Positions 13,185 through 24,775 of a stretch of DNA of 64,000 nt are shown here, piece by piece. Numbering within the stretch: position 1 is the first letter of the stretch; the number at the start of each line of letters is the position of its first letter. The notes below the pieces were generated by a model. It made no database searches. It was not told the DNA's origin and was given only the letters and a program-made list of their open reading frames with translations. The stretch covers positions 1,101,001-1,165,000 of the forward strand of contig WPIO01000073.1 in assembly GCA_009760855.2 (NCBI GenBank), read 5' to 3'. Position numbers and translations under genes: made by a program. Source of the stretch: Cristatella mucedo. Taxonomy: Eukaryota; Bryozoa; Phylactolaemata; Cristatellidae.

Positions 13185-14714
13185 CCAGCACCTTAAAAAA
13201 AAGCTGTAGTCAGGCCACTACTCAAGAAAGCGACACTAGACAAAGAGAACTTGAGCAACTTCCACCCAATCTTCCTGCCTGGGCATCACTGGCACTGCCC
13301 TGCAAAGGTTCGTCATATCTCAGTGGGAGGCTCCAGAGTATTGATGTGAATGGACAAAGATCTTCCGAGGTGCCTATGAAATATGGGGTACCTCAGGGCT
13401 CCATGCTCGGTCCAGTTCTTTTCACTGTTTATACTCTCCCTCTTGCCGATGTGATTGCCAAGCACAATCTAGGCTTTCACTTCTATGCAAATGAGATTCA
13501 GTTGTACCTTTGTTTTGATCCCTCCCAACCCTCGAGCACATCGAATTCTCTCAACTCTCTTGCTGCATGTATTGATGACATCTGCACATGGATGGCAGCA
13601 GATTTTCTTGAGTTGAATGATGATAAAACTAACTTTCTAGTTATGGGCAAACTAAGTGTCTTTCAGAAATTGGAAAGGCTAACGCTCAAAATTGGCTCTG
13701 CCAGCATATCTCGTGCAAAATCTAGGTGTCATGTTCCAAAGTGACCTTTCGTTAGGCGACTTCATCAGTTCCACAATCAAATCTGCCTACTTTCAGCTAC
13801 ATAACATTGTTAAAATTTGGGCTTGTTTAGATAAGGATACCGTACCTAAGTTGGTCCATGTATTTGTGACATCCTGTCGTGATTTCTGTAACTCACTGCT
13901 TGCTGGCCTACCGGCATATGCAATCAGATGCTTACAGCTGGCGCAAAACTCTGCAGCTAGGCTTGTCTGTCGTGAGTGTTGCAGTTGCCACACCACAGCA
14001 CTTCTTGCCGACCTTCACTGGCTACCAGTCAAGCAACGGATCGACTTAAGGTTTTATCGCTCACTTCTAGGTCCCTTTATTCTTTGGCTCCAGCCTACAT
14101 ATTAGATCTACTCCCCCACCAGGCTAAGCATCGTACCACCCACTTTTTGGAATTTAATTGTTTACCCATACCTCGTAAGAATCTCAAATCCATTGGAGAC
14201 CTTGCATTTAGTTGGTATGCTTCCAAAGCCTGGAACTCACTCCCAACTTGTGTCAAGACATCCCCTGACTTGACCACATTAAAAAAAAAATTTAAAATGC
14301 ACCTATTAATGACAGCATTTAGTGAGTCCCCGTGATTCATCTTTCTTGTGCTTATGCGTGCTGACACTGTTGCATGCTGCCACTAACCACACTTGCATGC
14401 TGACCCTGTGCATGTCACCCCTAACCATGTTATTAAATATAAATATAATTCATTTGTATAGCACCCTAAGAGAACTTAATCTCTATTCAGGCGCTTCGCA
14501 TATGCCACGGGGCTCGAGCTCACGACCTCGGCCAGACCTCGGTCGGGGCGAGCACCTTAACCAGTCGGCCAAACCAGCTCGGCATTTAATGTTGTTTATC
14601 CAATATGATACCGTTCACCAGTCGATCGTGTTTCCTTTGCAGCAAATGTAAATCGCCTCGAAAGAGAGTGAGTTCTCTGAGGGTGTTTTATCAAGTGTAT
14701 TATTATTATTATTA
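13185..14714 (+). mobile_element. LINE family 1 (L2/CR1-like) copy with SINE-A insertion
   Basis: Starts within the reverse transcriptase (VVRPLLKKATLDKENLSNF), has an internal deletion, then YLSGRLQSIDVNGQ, GVPQGSMLGPVLF, FHFYANEIQLYL (YADD changed to YANE) and the remaining C-terminal blocks in two further frames to about 14335. The 3' UTR is interrupted by a SINE-A (14436-14581) and ends with the family tail and (ATT)n. Frameshifts and the altered catalytic motif make it inactive. Confidence 0.85.
14436..14581 (-). mobile_element. SINE-A copy
   Basis: Reverse orientation: TTTGTATAGCACCCTAAGAG tail, CTCTATTCAGGCGCTTCGCA, B-box region GGGGCTCGAGCTCACGACC, head to GGCCAAACCAGCTC. It sits in the 3' UTR of a LINE. 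Confidence 0.85.
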
Positions 14715-15410
14715 AGCTACAGCTTGTCTGAGCCTCTGACGCATAGAGAAAGCTAAACATTCAATAACATGTGGCCTTATCGTTCTCCAAACGTCATCTA
14801 AACTTGAGAAAAGCTTGGCTTTATAGGTGATTCGACCCACCTGATCTCAGCCTCTTTGATTCACTTATCACTGTTGAGCCACTCGATGGGATCCGCATCA
14901 GAAGATTGCAGAGGCAAAGCCAGGATTGTAATGCCGGGTTGGCAAGGAGTCTGGGGGTAGTGCCCTCTGTAATGGGGGGTCTGGTGTGTCCCCCTGTGCC
15001 TGTGGGTGTCGTGCAGCGTGGCCAAACATCAAGAGACCATCTGCCTTGCGAATGGCCGCTGGCCTCCCGACTAGGTGTCAGACTCGGCTCCCACCTACCA
15101 GGCCAGGGGGGCAGCTGCCAAAATGAAATGTGTCTCTGTATGTAGCTATGCATTGCCGCATAGATCAAGTGGAGGTCATGCATAAGACTTTTCTTAAGAA
15201 CACTAAATGGTCTAAATGCCTTTCGGTTCACCTATGGTAACCAACATACTTCATCTCAGGAAATGCAAACCTAATATCGCATTTCTATGTACCGCGGCTC
15301 CCAAGTTAAAATGCAATGTATAGGTAAAGGAGTTGACATCGTAGTTGAATTAGCCCACTGCCATAGCAAGCGAGTGTGATCGAAAATGATATACCAGAAG
15401 TGACCATCAC

Positions 15411-15459
<49 letters not shown>

Positions 15460-16780
15460 GTGATTGCACACAATATTTAGTTGGTCTCTTGAGACCTGTG
15501 GAGCTCATGAAGGATGCGGTTATCCTCCTGGCTTTGCCTCTGGAAGATTGACTGGGCTAAGCTGTTAGCATAATAGCCCTAAACTAAATTACACAGTATA
15601 GCAGGAAAATACTGAATAGGCTTAGGCACAAGCTTGGGGTCATTGGCCTGTTTGAAAAGAAAATGATCACCACGATGGATCATTAGACTAGGTACTTTAA
15701 CGTTCTGGAGTAGTTTTAAATAAACATCTTGGCTCGTGATGCTAAGTATCTGCTGCATAAGAAGCAGCCCCAGACCATGATTTCTTACCGGTTTTCATTG
15801 TCAAATTTCACCTTCATTTCATGGCAATTATCATGAAAACCTTCGTCGGAGCAACGATGCACGTACTGCATACATTTTCAGTTACCAAAAATTGCCAACT
15901 TTTACCAATCACTTACCAAAAGTGAATTACTCTTAATTCTTCATTCGATTTTGCTTCAGTCTTCGTTGGTCAGGTGCACTCTTGCCCTACCCAACTCCAA
16001 ACTAGTTGCTTCACACTGGATGGACAGAAGTGGCTGTTCTTAGAAAACTTACCTTATTCATCTAGTAGACACCTAATCGTATCCCTATCAAACTAGCTTC
16101 CTTGTAACAGCCTTCGGGTTTTGAGCACGAACCTTCAAAAGGGTGAAGTGATGCCTAAATCTTCACTCTTTATCTATCTGACCCTGTTGACATGTGGGCG
16201 GCCTTGTCCGTTGGCAAAATAGAGCCATCTTCTCAGGCGGTACCTCATCGAAGTCTCATCGATTCGCAATTGTATTGCCATTACAATGTTGCCAAGTCCC
16301 GTTTGGCGCCAAGTCCACATTTGGCTCTTCCTAGAGCCAGTCAATTAGATAGGGTTGGACATGCCGATTGACGATGGCATGGGGCTTGGAAATGAGGTAG
16401 CCAGTGCACTGGTATTTTCATACTACTGTGCATGTCGAATTACCTCCGAAAGCGGGCAATGCAGTTGTCTTCAATATGCTGTACAATGGGAAAATCTGTC
16501 ATTTTTGAAGGAATTGTAAGGTTCAAAATCTATTCTCTAATTATTTCTCAGGTGCATAAATTGTTTTATCAAGACTCTAATAAGAAGAGCGTTATAGTAA
16601 TCGGCACATTTTTTTTCTTCGTACATCGGTCTATTGTTTTACATTTTAATACCTATTATTCATCACAGACAAGGGGTTGCCGATACTTTTGTGCTCGAGT
16701 GTATATATGTATTCCTGTTTGTAACTCCACAAAGGCTAGGTGGGTGTTACACAGGAGAGCTTTCTATAGCGCACTAAGCG
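14715..16780. other. No gene; LINE family 2 remnants and a TA repeat
   Basis: Sequence at about 15125-15290 (reverse reading GAGATGAAGTATGTTGGTTA) resembles the family 2 3' end. A (TA)n tract of about 40 bp lies at 15415-15455. The rest has no recognisable content. Confidence 0.4.
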
Positions 16781-16784
16781 GCTT

Positions 16785-17045
16785 TCTATGCGCATGCGAT
16801 AGCCTACAGGCTTCATCTCACACAGCACAGGAAATACCATACCATACCTGAGTCGGCTGGGCAGTCTCAAGGAGCTAGTAGCTCAGGACGGCTGGAAAGG
16901 ATGTGTCAAAGTCGGCAGCTGGAGAGATGTCAATACGTAAGAATGAAGGGAGTTGGCTCCCCAGTCTAGGGTCTGCAGAGCAGAAGCTTCTATCGCCAAC
17001 AGTCTTTAAGCAAAGGAAAGAATGGTTTGGTGATCAGTCAGCTAG
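16785..17045 (-). mobile_element. LINE family 2 3' fragment
   Basis: Shares GTAGCTCAGGACGG, AAAGGATGTG and TCTGCAGAGCAGAAGCTTCT with the 9.9-10.1 kb part of the long family 2 copy, in the same orientation. Confidence 0.6.
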
Positions 17046-17478
17046 TCTGTTTCATCTCATTGTTGATCATTGTGACTCCGAGCTATCACGTATGATGCAT
17101 TTTTTGTTTTAGGCTAGTTCTGTTTTGAAGACAGACCTTGTTATGTCAGAGCTGCAGCGACTGAAGCCGCATAGCCATCTCCCGCCTAAAGAGCTGTCGA
17201 AGATGTTCTTCACCACAAGACATGAATGGAGGCCAAGGTATTCGGGCAGTGTGTTATATCGCCAGCCTTTGCTATGTTGCTGACTCTTAATCCAGGGACA
17301 AGATGCTCAGACTTGATTACCCAAGTAATGGGTTTTGAGTCCTGAAGGAGGCAATCCTTCAGGACTGCGCCGGTTATGGACTGGCCAAGTCAGTCTCCCG
17401 ACCTTAACACAATCAAGCATTTGTGTGATGGTCGAGTGCCGGTTCCGGCAGCTGGCCATCTGTATCAAGACCTATTGA

Positions 17479-18135
17479 TATTATAATAATACATTTGTAT
17501 ATAGCACCCTCAGAGAACTTAATCTCTTTCTAGGCACTTTACAGATGCTGTTTGGAAAGCATTAGGAAGTAGTTCAGGTAGGTAGGCCGGAGCTATGGTA
17601 AATGGGTACCTACTAATGAGTGACAGAACTTGGAAGTCTATTCACTACTTGATGGGTAGTCACTGCAGGTTGATGGGGAGGGGTGTAACAGAGCTGCTAC
17701 TCCACGACAAACAAGCCTAGCTGCAGAGTTTTGTACCAACTGTCTCAATACCAAAGTATCTTATTATGCAGGCAATACAACTTGGAATTAGTGGACCTAG
17801 CTTCCACATATTATGCATGCATGTATCAGAATGGCTTTGATATCTCTAAGCATGACCGTGTTGTTCCTACGTTGCCAAGCTGAAAGTCGGCAGACTTTAC
17901 TGTGAAGTTGGTGTGGTCATCTAGTGAAAGATTCGTTTGGACCCTGACCCTGAGACTGTACAGAGGCCGTAGGAGATCGGTTGGCTGAGCCCATTGTAAG
18001 GGTTAGCCTTTCCCGTTTCTGATTGACATTAGGTTTTCTCTCAAATATTACTTAGTTGTATCACCCAGTTGGTGAAAATTTGCTGCCATCCAAGTGCAAG
18101 TGTCAACAATACATGCTGCAAATTTTTGCTATCAG
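17479..18135 (-). mobile_element. LINE family 1 fragment with internal deletion
   Basis: The reverse tail (TATAGCACCCTCAGAGAACT, TTTCTAGGCACTTTACA) is followed by blocks antisense to the family 1 ORF up to a TTTGCTGCCATCCAAGTG block (WMAANF-equivalent). Confidence 0.75.
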
Positions 18136-18960
18136 CTCAGCCATATCAGATGGGCCAGTTAGTATGCGTCAGGAGGCTCTCAGGTACGGAGCTGGATAAA
18201 AACAGCCAAAGTCGTGCGAAGGAGGAGAAGCTGTGGTCACTTTAATGTGCTCGCTTTAGACGAATGCAACTTTACTTTGTGATCGACACGTGTTAGCTTG
18301 GTGATGTATGGGCATGGATATAGCGCCGTTTTGTGCTAATAGATTCGTTCATGAGCGTCGGCTGGTGCATTTGTTGGTTGTATTTGTGTGCGTGCGCGTG
18401 TGCGTGCGCGCGGGCGTGTGTGTGCGTGTGTGTCTGTGCACTACCTCGCACAGGCTTGTGTAATGTGCTACACTCGAGGCTGGCCATTGTTAGCTGATGG
18501 TTGGCAGCCAGACCTGTTGAAGTTTTTGCTGAGCTCGTCAAGAAGAGGGAGCTTAAATCTTCATTTATTCTAGGCCTGGAAAAAAGAAAGCTAAGCAGAC
18601 GAAGGCGGACAGAGATGGGATGTGAATCGTCCTTCCTGAAATGTACCTAGTAGGACCCGTGGTCTGCCAAAGACGTGCAGGTGGCTTAGACAGCACATAC
18701 TCGCTGTGTATTGTTTGAATGCAAGCGCTGCTGCATGCAGACCGTGCCATCAGCAGATAGCGCATGCTGCTCTGCGTTGTCTGCGTTGTCTGCTGAGCAT
18801 CCGGCTGCTTCCTGCTGCTTCTCTGCTCTTATTCAGGATAAACTGTTGCACAATAGCTTGCCACAAAGTCGATTGCTGCCTGTATGCCTTCGGTCGGTAT
18901 CATTAGTATTTGTTTTCTTTTGCAATTTGCACTTGATATCAGCATTCTGCACTACGAGGT
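18136..18960. other. No gene recognised; GT-rich tract
   Basis: An irregular GT/GCGT tract lies at about 18386-18436 and creates spurious ORFs on both strands. The rest shows nothing definite. Confidence 0.4.
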
Positions 18961-19566
18961 TCACACCACGGTGGGCACGTGCACGGCTCCGGCCCCTGTG
19001 GTGGCAACGGTAGCGTGTCTCGGCGGAACAAGAGGAGTCGAGTCAGGAACGCCTCGCGTAGCGTTTCGAGAGGCGTGCTCGTTCGCCCAGCTGCCGTTAG
19101 CTGAGCTGTCGGCCTGGTCCGACGCTGCCACCTCGGGCCGGTGCCACGACAGACAGCTTGCAACGGACTCTCGTCTGTCGTAGTGTGCGGTGGCTGCACG
19201 CTGTGCAGGAGCGCGGCGGTTGCATCGTGCTGACAGCGTCGCCGTTCGGTTCAGTTCTGTTAGCAGCTCTCCACCGTCCAGGGCATCGTTATTATGGCTG
19301 ATCCTGTAGATGGTTGTCATCTGTTCCTTGGCCCTGGTGGGCTGTGCAGTTGGCGGCCGCGGCACCATCGGAGCAGTGACGCCTGCAGCCTTACTGATTA
19401 CCTGGCTGTACAGCTGCTGATACGGGTTCTTCTTCTCGTGGAAATTTAATCTGTAAGCTGACAAGCTTGGCGGTGCTCTGTCCAGCTCGGCCTTGTGAGG
19501 CATCCAGGCTATGAAGTCAGGCCTATAGGAGAGGAAGCTGCTATGAACTCGTCTCCGTCCTAGACC
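18961..19566 (-). CDS. Possible terminal exon of an unrecognised gene
   Basis: Reading leftward from an acceptor TTGCCGTTGCAG at 19567, the frame is open for about 200 codons to a stop at 18961. The first ~85 residues look protein-like, with repeated S/T-x-Y-R-x-x-F/H elements (SSFLSYRPDF, LSAYRLNF, TTIYRISH) and HEKKNPYQQLYSQV. Such spaced Y-R motifs faintly recall axonemal microtubule-associated proteins, which is only a guess. The second half is low in structure and may be 3' UTR beyond a missed donor. No upstream exon was identified. Confidence 0.35.
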   Translation of the reverse strand, partial: GLGRRRVHSSFLSYRPDFIAWMPHKAELDRAPPSLSAYRLNFHEKKNPYQQLYSQVISKAAGVTAPMVPRPPTAQPTRAKEQMTTIYRISHNNDALDGGELLTELNRTATLSARCNRRAPAQRAATAHYDRRESVASCLSWHRPEVAASDQADSSANGSWANEHASRNATRGVPDSTPLVPPRHATVATTGAGAVHVPTVV

Positions 19567-19611
19567 CTGCAACGGCAAGTAGATGGCTTATGTTTTCCGT
19601 GCAGCATGGGC

Positions 19612-20230
19612 ATAGTAATAATAATAATAAGTCGTTTGTAGAGCACCCTAAGAGAACTAAATCTCCCATCTAGCCGCTTTACAACTCCTGCAAGGGAATC
19701 GATACTCAAGGGTTGCTGACATGCCTGGACACGCATGCAAATGCAAACAAGTATCATGCTTAGGCCAGCATGCTAAAGAAAACCAAAAGAACCTCGGGGC
19801 CACCTGTTAGTAGGACATTTGGATAGTAGCGTGCACTGAATCAAGCACAGTGAAGCACGCAAAGCATAAAGCAACAAAAAAACGAGCTCTCTGGACCGGC
19901 TGCAAACCTGAGCAAGACAGAGGCATCTTCAGCTGAGACTAAAAATAGGTAAGTTGATTGCAGGTTGTGACTAGCTGGAAGCGAGTGCCAGAGTTTTGAT
20001 GCACATGAACTGAATCCTCGATCACCGGCAGATTTTAGTTTGGTTCGAGGGACTGGTGCATGACTACTGAGGGACTATTGAGAAGCAAGTGGTGCAAGAG
20101 CACACACTGGTGGTGCAAAAGGATCAGATAGTTTACGAATTCCTTTATCCTGGTTGCTACGCTCAATAAAAATGACACGATTGCATTGATATAGTGTGAG
20201 CATTAAAAGATTTAGAATACGCGGTGTATA
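19612..20230 (-). mobile_element. LINE-like repeat family 4, copy 1
   Basis: Opens with (AAT)n and a tail close to family 1 (AGCACCCTAAGAGAACTAAA), then ACTCAAGGGTTGCTGACATG. Blocks such as AGGCCAGCATGCTAAA and CACCTGTTAGTAGGACA recur in order at 29.72-30.07 kb, and its 3' end recurs at 43.07 kb. Confidence 0.6.
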
Positions 20231-21214
20231 GTTACCTCTGAAAAATAGAGGGCATCATTCAAGAAACTCTCTCTGTTGTCATGATGGGAAAACGAATGCT
20301 TGGTGGCTGGTTGCTAAAATCACAATGTTTAATCGTGCGACAAGAGCACAGACAATCGGTCAGCAACCACAGATCGCTGTTCGGCTGTTCTACTCTGAAT
20401 CGGCCTAGCTACAGCGTACCAACCTGAGTCCTCAGCAGAAATTTATTCGGCGGTGGTGGCTTCGAGTACTGCCTATATTCATTCCTGAAATCATTGCGAA
20501 CTCGGCTTCTGTGGTGACCGAAGTATCCAGAGTTATGCTGAAAATAATCGTCTGCTGCAATTAATCACGTAGTCCCCCGCCCCGGATCACGAACGTGCCT
20601 GGTGAGTCGAGCGGCAGGTGCCAGGCCAGAAAGCCAAAACTTCTGAGCGAAAGCGGAGCGATACGTGCGTTCATTTACTATCGGTGCCCTTTGATATGTC
20701 AGGCTGGCAACGAAGGAGAAGTCACGATTTACTAGTTGCAAATAGGCTGCTGACTCATGTTCGTCCATGGGAACTCTTTTTTGGCTTGCTATTATTTCAA
20801 GTCCTCTTGGCTTGGGATAACAGTAGACAACCCGTACTGGTAAACACGGGCACCCCAGGGGAGGCATTCCTTCCCATTGTCTAAGGACGCGACCGTGCCC
20901 GTTCTCGCAAACGGCTTGCTTACGTTGCTATGCAGCCACGTATCTGAATAACAAGCACTGATGTTGTGCCGCACAAAGTGTGCTTACGAGCAGGCTACGA
21001 GGTTTCCTAACAAATTTGAGACGAGCGAGCCTCTGCAGTTCCGTATGCCTGTGGGTAAGCAGCTTACAATAATCTCGCTTGCCCATCACGATCGATGCCA
21101 CGTATGGACTTCCACAAAAGCAATAGTTACCACTTGCACCACAGCCTGGTGAACGCACTGCAACGACGTGAGCAGCACACGCCATAAACGATTATCTGCC
21201 TGGTTCTCGCAGCA
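20231..21214. other. No gene recognised
   Basis: Several short ORFs overlap antisense to each other between 20.57 and 21.19 kb; none has domain or splice support. Confidence 0.4.
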
Positions 21215-21224
21215 ACGGGGCAAT

Positions 21225-21361
21225 ATAAATATAAAATATAATTCATTTGCTTAGCACCCCAAGAGAACTTAATCTCTATTCAGGCGCTTCACATATGCCG
21301 CGGGGCTCGAGCCCACGACCTCGATCGGGGCGAGCACCTTAACCACTGGGCCAAACCAACT
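21225..21361 (-). mobile_element. SINE-A with perfect 10-bp target duplication
   Basis: A 137-bp element bounded by ACGGGGCAAT on both sides (21215-21224 and 21362-21371). Read on the minus strand it has an A-box TGGCCCAGTGG identical to the tRNA consensus, the B-box region GGGCTCGAGCCCCG, and the LINE-like tail GTGAAGCGCCTGAATAGAGA then AATGAATT. This copy defines the family's ends. Confidence 0.9.
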
Positions 21362-21371
21362 ACGGGGCAAT

Positions 21372-22022
21372 GAGTTGGGATTAGCCTCATGCTTAAGATC
21401 TATTCACGAAATAGTTGAGCATTTATCCAACACTGGTTGGAAGAAAAAGATCGATCGCGTACAGAGGCGCAAAAACTGCTAATTGTCAAGCCCATTTGAT
21501 TGCACACGCCTATATTGATTGGAGTGCGATCAAATCCAGGTGGTGAAAATTCCAATAAAGGACCGCGAGCTGCAGATGTCAAGCGGGCACGGTCCTCTGA
21601 AACTCCATATAGACTCGAGGACTAAGTGACTCGAGTGACTGCTAGACTGGTGACCATCGTACAGCTTATGCAACGATGAGCAGCTTTGGGTAGACAATTG
21701 CTTAGATCGTGTGCAAAAACGAGTCATCAGAGCCGATGAAGAAGTGATGCAGAATGAGCCGGAACTAGGAAAGAAATAGCGAAGCAGTATCAGCGAAGGG
21801 CAGCCAGCGAAAGGAGCGGCCACGATCAGCAGCAGCATCAGCGCACTCAGCAGGCATGGGATGCCACGAGTTGGACATTCCAAGGCAAATAAGACAAGCG
21901 TCCCTGCCAAATCCCGGTGGCAAGGTGCTCCGACTTCACGACCTAGGTCACGTGCTGGCGTCATGCAGGATGCTATTCTTTACAGCTCGCCGAAAGCTGG
22001 CAAGCTGAAGGCCGGCAACTTG
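21372..22022. other. No gene; SINE head-like scrap
   Basis: A minus-strand ORF (21530-21964) has no domain. A short piece at about 21915-21950 (GCAAGGTGCTCCGACTTCAC) resembles a SINE head. Confidence 0.35.
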
Positions 22023-22110
22023 GATAAGTAATCGCCCACCGCAGGAATCGAACCCACGACCTCGGGACCGAGGTCGTGGGTTCGATTCCTGCGGTGGGCG
22101 ATTACTTATC
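22023..22110. repeat. 43-bp perfect inverted repeat, 2-nt spacer
   Basis: Arms 22023-22065 and 22068-22110 are exact reverse complements separated by GA. The sequence is the tRNA-like head of SINE-B (B-box GGTTCGATTCC) mirrored. SINE-B heads elsewhere contain only the inner 8-10 bp of this hairpin. Confidence 0.95.
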
Positions 22111-22207
22111 ACCACTGCAAGCGGTGGTGATAGCCGTAAAGGCTCTTTTGTCGCTATAGAAAATGAGGCTGTTTAATCAGCTAGGATTTATTTATTTATT
22201 TATTTTT
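22060..22207 (+). mobile_element. SINE-B copy
   Basis: Head with GGTTCGATTCC, body ACTGCAAGCGGTGGTGATAG, TAAAGGCTCTTTTGTCGCTA, GAGGCTGTTTAATCAGCTAG and a (TTTA)n tail. Its 5' end is replaced by the inverted repeat. Confidence 0.85.
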
Positions 22208-22324
22208 CGTAAATGATGTTTAAAAGAGAAGAAAGCTAGGGCTAACAACCAGATACGAGACAAATAGCGCATGAGCAGGCAGGTACTGCTTTCAAAGAAA
22301 ATTTAATCTTGGTAGAGCAACGAG

Positions 22325-22455
22325 CTGGTTTGGTCCAGCTGTTAAGGTGCTTGCCCCGGCCAAGGTCTGGCTGAGGTCGTAGGCTCGAGCCACTAGGCAT
22401 ATGTGAAGTGCCTTAATAGAGAATAAGTTCCCTTGGGGCACTATAAAAATGGACT
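22325..22455 (+). mobile_element. SINE-A copy
   Basis: GAGCTGGTTTGGTCC head, GGTCGTAGGCTCGAGCC B-box region, GTGAAGTGCCTTAATAGAGA tail and CTTGGGGCACTATAAAAATG end. Confidence 0.85.
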
Positions 22456-24689
22456 GTATATATTTTTATTAACGAAATAACTGGACCTGAAAATCCGAGC
22501 GATAACTTTCACAGGCATCTGTTGTTTCGAACGGAAGCTTTTCTCATTCACAGTTCTTTAGTAATGAAAGACACACGCCCGAACTAGAGAGAAAGATACG
22601 ATTTCTGTATTTATATTAAAAAGGCTCCACGGCCTTTTTAGCAGCCCTGCTACAACGGAGTTGCAGTACATTATCTCTATATAGAATCGACGAGCGAACG
22701 AGATTCAAGCAGAAGTCTGCGATGCATACACAACGCTGCTGGGTTGTGCTAGTGTGAAAACGGGCCGTGCAAACAATCTATTGAATAAATACATCTCAGA
22801 GACCATACGATCTTCCAAGGCAACTCTTTTGGATCTTGAGAGCGCGAGTTGCTGACAACAATTTCACAGCTACATCATCATCGATCAAAAGAAAATTGTT
22901 AACGATTCAAACCACACCACCAGGATTTCCTAAGCAAAGAACATTTCAGTTCTATCTTCATTAAAATTTTAAAATGTGCCTGATATTTCGAACCTGCATG
23001 TCTGCATGACATGAATTTAGTTTTCTAGCCGCCCTAGCAGCCTGAATCGGCGAGTTTGAATCAGACATGTATGTAAGCAAAGTTGGGGCTTGTACTTTAC
23101 TCTCTTAGGTGGCGCTGTCAATACTCCACAAATAAATGCTTATATATGGTTTATCTCAATGGCATAGGGAAAGAGCACGCACAAGTCGTGATCTTCCCTT
23201 TGGGTTTCCGCAGAGAATGCCAGTGCGTCTCCTCCAGGACCTCGTGCTACTTACATTCAATGCAGTCTATTTCGTTGCCCAATGGAAAAAAGTTCCCCAC
23301 CAGACAATTCAGGCTCTGATTTTTCATGTTTTGGAATGTTTTCTGAAAAATCATCGAAGAGAATGAGCCATCGAACCTATTATAAGGCACATGTGCTTAG
23401 TTCTTTGCATTTTTGATACGTGCTTGAAGGTGCGAACATGTTATGCTGCAGAATCTACTGTGGGCCATATGCTAAGGAAACGGCATCGGACAGTCAGAAC
23501 TATCAAAACAAGGCAGTAACGAGGCCAATGGTGTTCCCTTGAATGCAGTTTGGGCGTACATACTTTATCTATCAGCTTTGTCGACATGGCGTAATAACAT
23601 TTAATACCATTGCTTGACAACCTGAACCGGTCAAAGCGGCCCCTCGGGGCTGCTTGCAATGAGTGCTTACACCGAAGGATTTGGTATTTACTTAAAAAAA
23701 GTGCACACATGGACGGTTTGCTTAACTTTCAGATTATGTTTGTGAGATCTCTGAAGTGGATAAGCCGGAGTTAAATTTCCAAAACAAAAGTTGTGCGATT
23801 CGCTTAAGCCACAAGTTGTCGAGTCTTGGCGATTGTCGGTCAGACTAAGCCTGCTCGACTCATTTAGAATCCTAGCAGCCAAGTACCTTTGAGCGTTTAA
23901 CAAAACACAACGCGGACTGTGCTAATTTGCCAGTCAGATTAATTTTTGTTCAAAGATTCGTTGAAATTACTCTTAACCATGCTCCTAGTAGGAACCCGAA
24001 GGTACAGAATATCGACCTGAAGGTGAACTTTGTCGAAGATTCTTCCAATTCGATAGAGTAGATGACTGGCAATGGAGCTTCATGTTGCTTTGTCACGGAC
24101 GACTCGACTAGGACACTGATGGCGACCAACAAAGAAAATCAATAAGTACGAGCAATGTGCGCTCGAATACGCTCGCGAGAGAGACAGATAGAGAGAGAGA
24201 GAGAGAGTTACTCGACCGACACCGTCGCTGATAAGCTGCTTCTAGTTAAGGATGTTCGCGATGCGTGATTGCGTGATGCTTGGTTCGAGTATTCCATTGC
24301 TAAAGTTGAGTCCCCTTGAATATCAGAGTCGTCTCCTCTGACATATTAATTAGAAAAACTGGGATTTCACGTGAACAAGCTAATTGGGAAAACACATTGA
24401 GAACAGCGGCAAAAGGCTTAAGGCTAATTTTTTTATCAAAGCGTTATGAAGCCCGATGCTCATGGAGTCGCCTAAAATAGTCTACACCGACACATGCTAC
24501 AAGCTCTATGTGCCACAAATTCATAAAAATGCAAGAGCTTCGCGAAGCCTTGACAGAAGCTGCTGAAAGCATTAACTTTGGGTGATACAAATAAAGGTTG
24601 GCTGATCCAAAAATCTCATGTATATTGCTGAAGAAGAACCTTGGCGGCTCCATCATCATCCCGCTTGCAGCTAAGAATAATCTGCTGCA
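22456..24689. other. No gene recognised
   Basis: AT-rich intergenic DNA. A GA-rich microsatellite lies at about 24177-24206. A near-duplicate 16-bp piece (AGAATAATCTGCTGCA) occurs twice at about 24673-24708. Confidence 0.4.
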
Positions 24690-24699
24690 ATAGAGAATA

Positions 24700-24775
24700 A
24701 TCTGCTGCAGGACTCGAACCCACGACCTTCCTGGGTGGTGAAGAGCTTGCACCTTAACCCTGGGCTAATATCCAG
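24700..24775 (-). mobile_element. SINE head fragment
   Basis: CTGCAGGACTCGAACCCACG is the reverse of a B-box with flank, followed by GAGCTTGCACCTTAACC. No tail remains. Confidence 0.5.

Noticed and set aside
21530-21964. 144-codon minus-strand ORF with hydrophobic segment
   Set aside because: The hydrophobic run arises from the antisense of a GC-rich repeat-like stretch; no homology or splice signals.
22060-22110. tRNA gene
   Set aside because: A- and B-box-like motifs occur here and in every SINE copy, but no copy folds into a full cloverleaf, and the same sequence continues into SINE body and tail. These are SINE heads.
24444-24752. Possible RhoGEF (DH) exon on the minus strand
   Set aside because: The piece SNIHEIFGSANLYLYH superficially resembles a DH helix, but spacing is wrong, and the ORF runs out of a SINE fragment.
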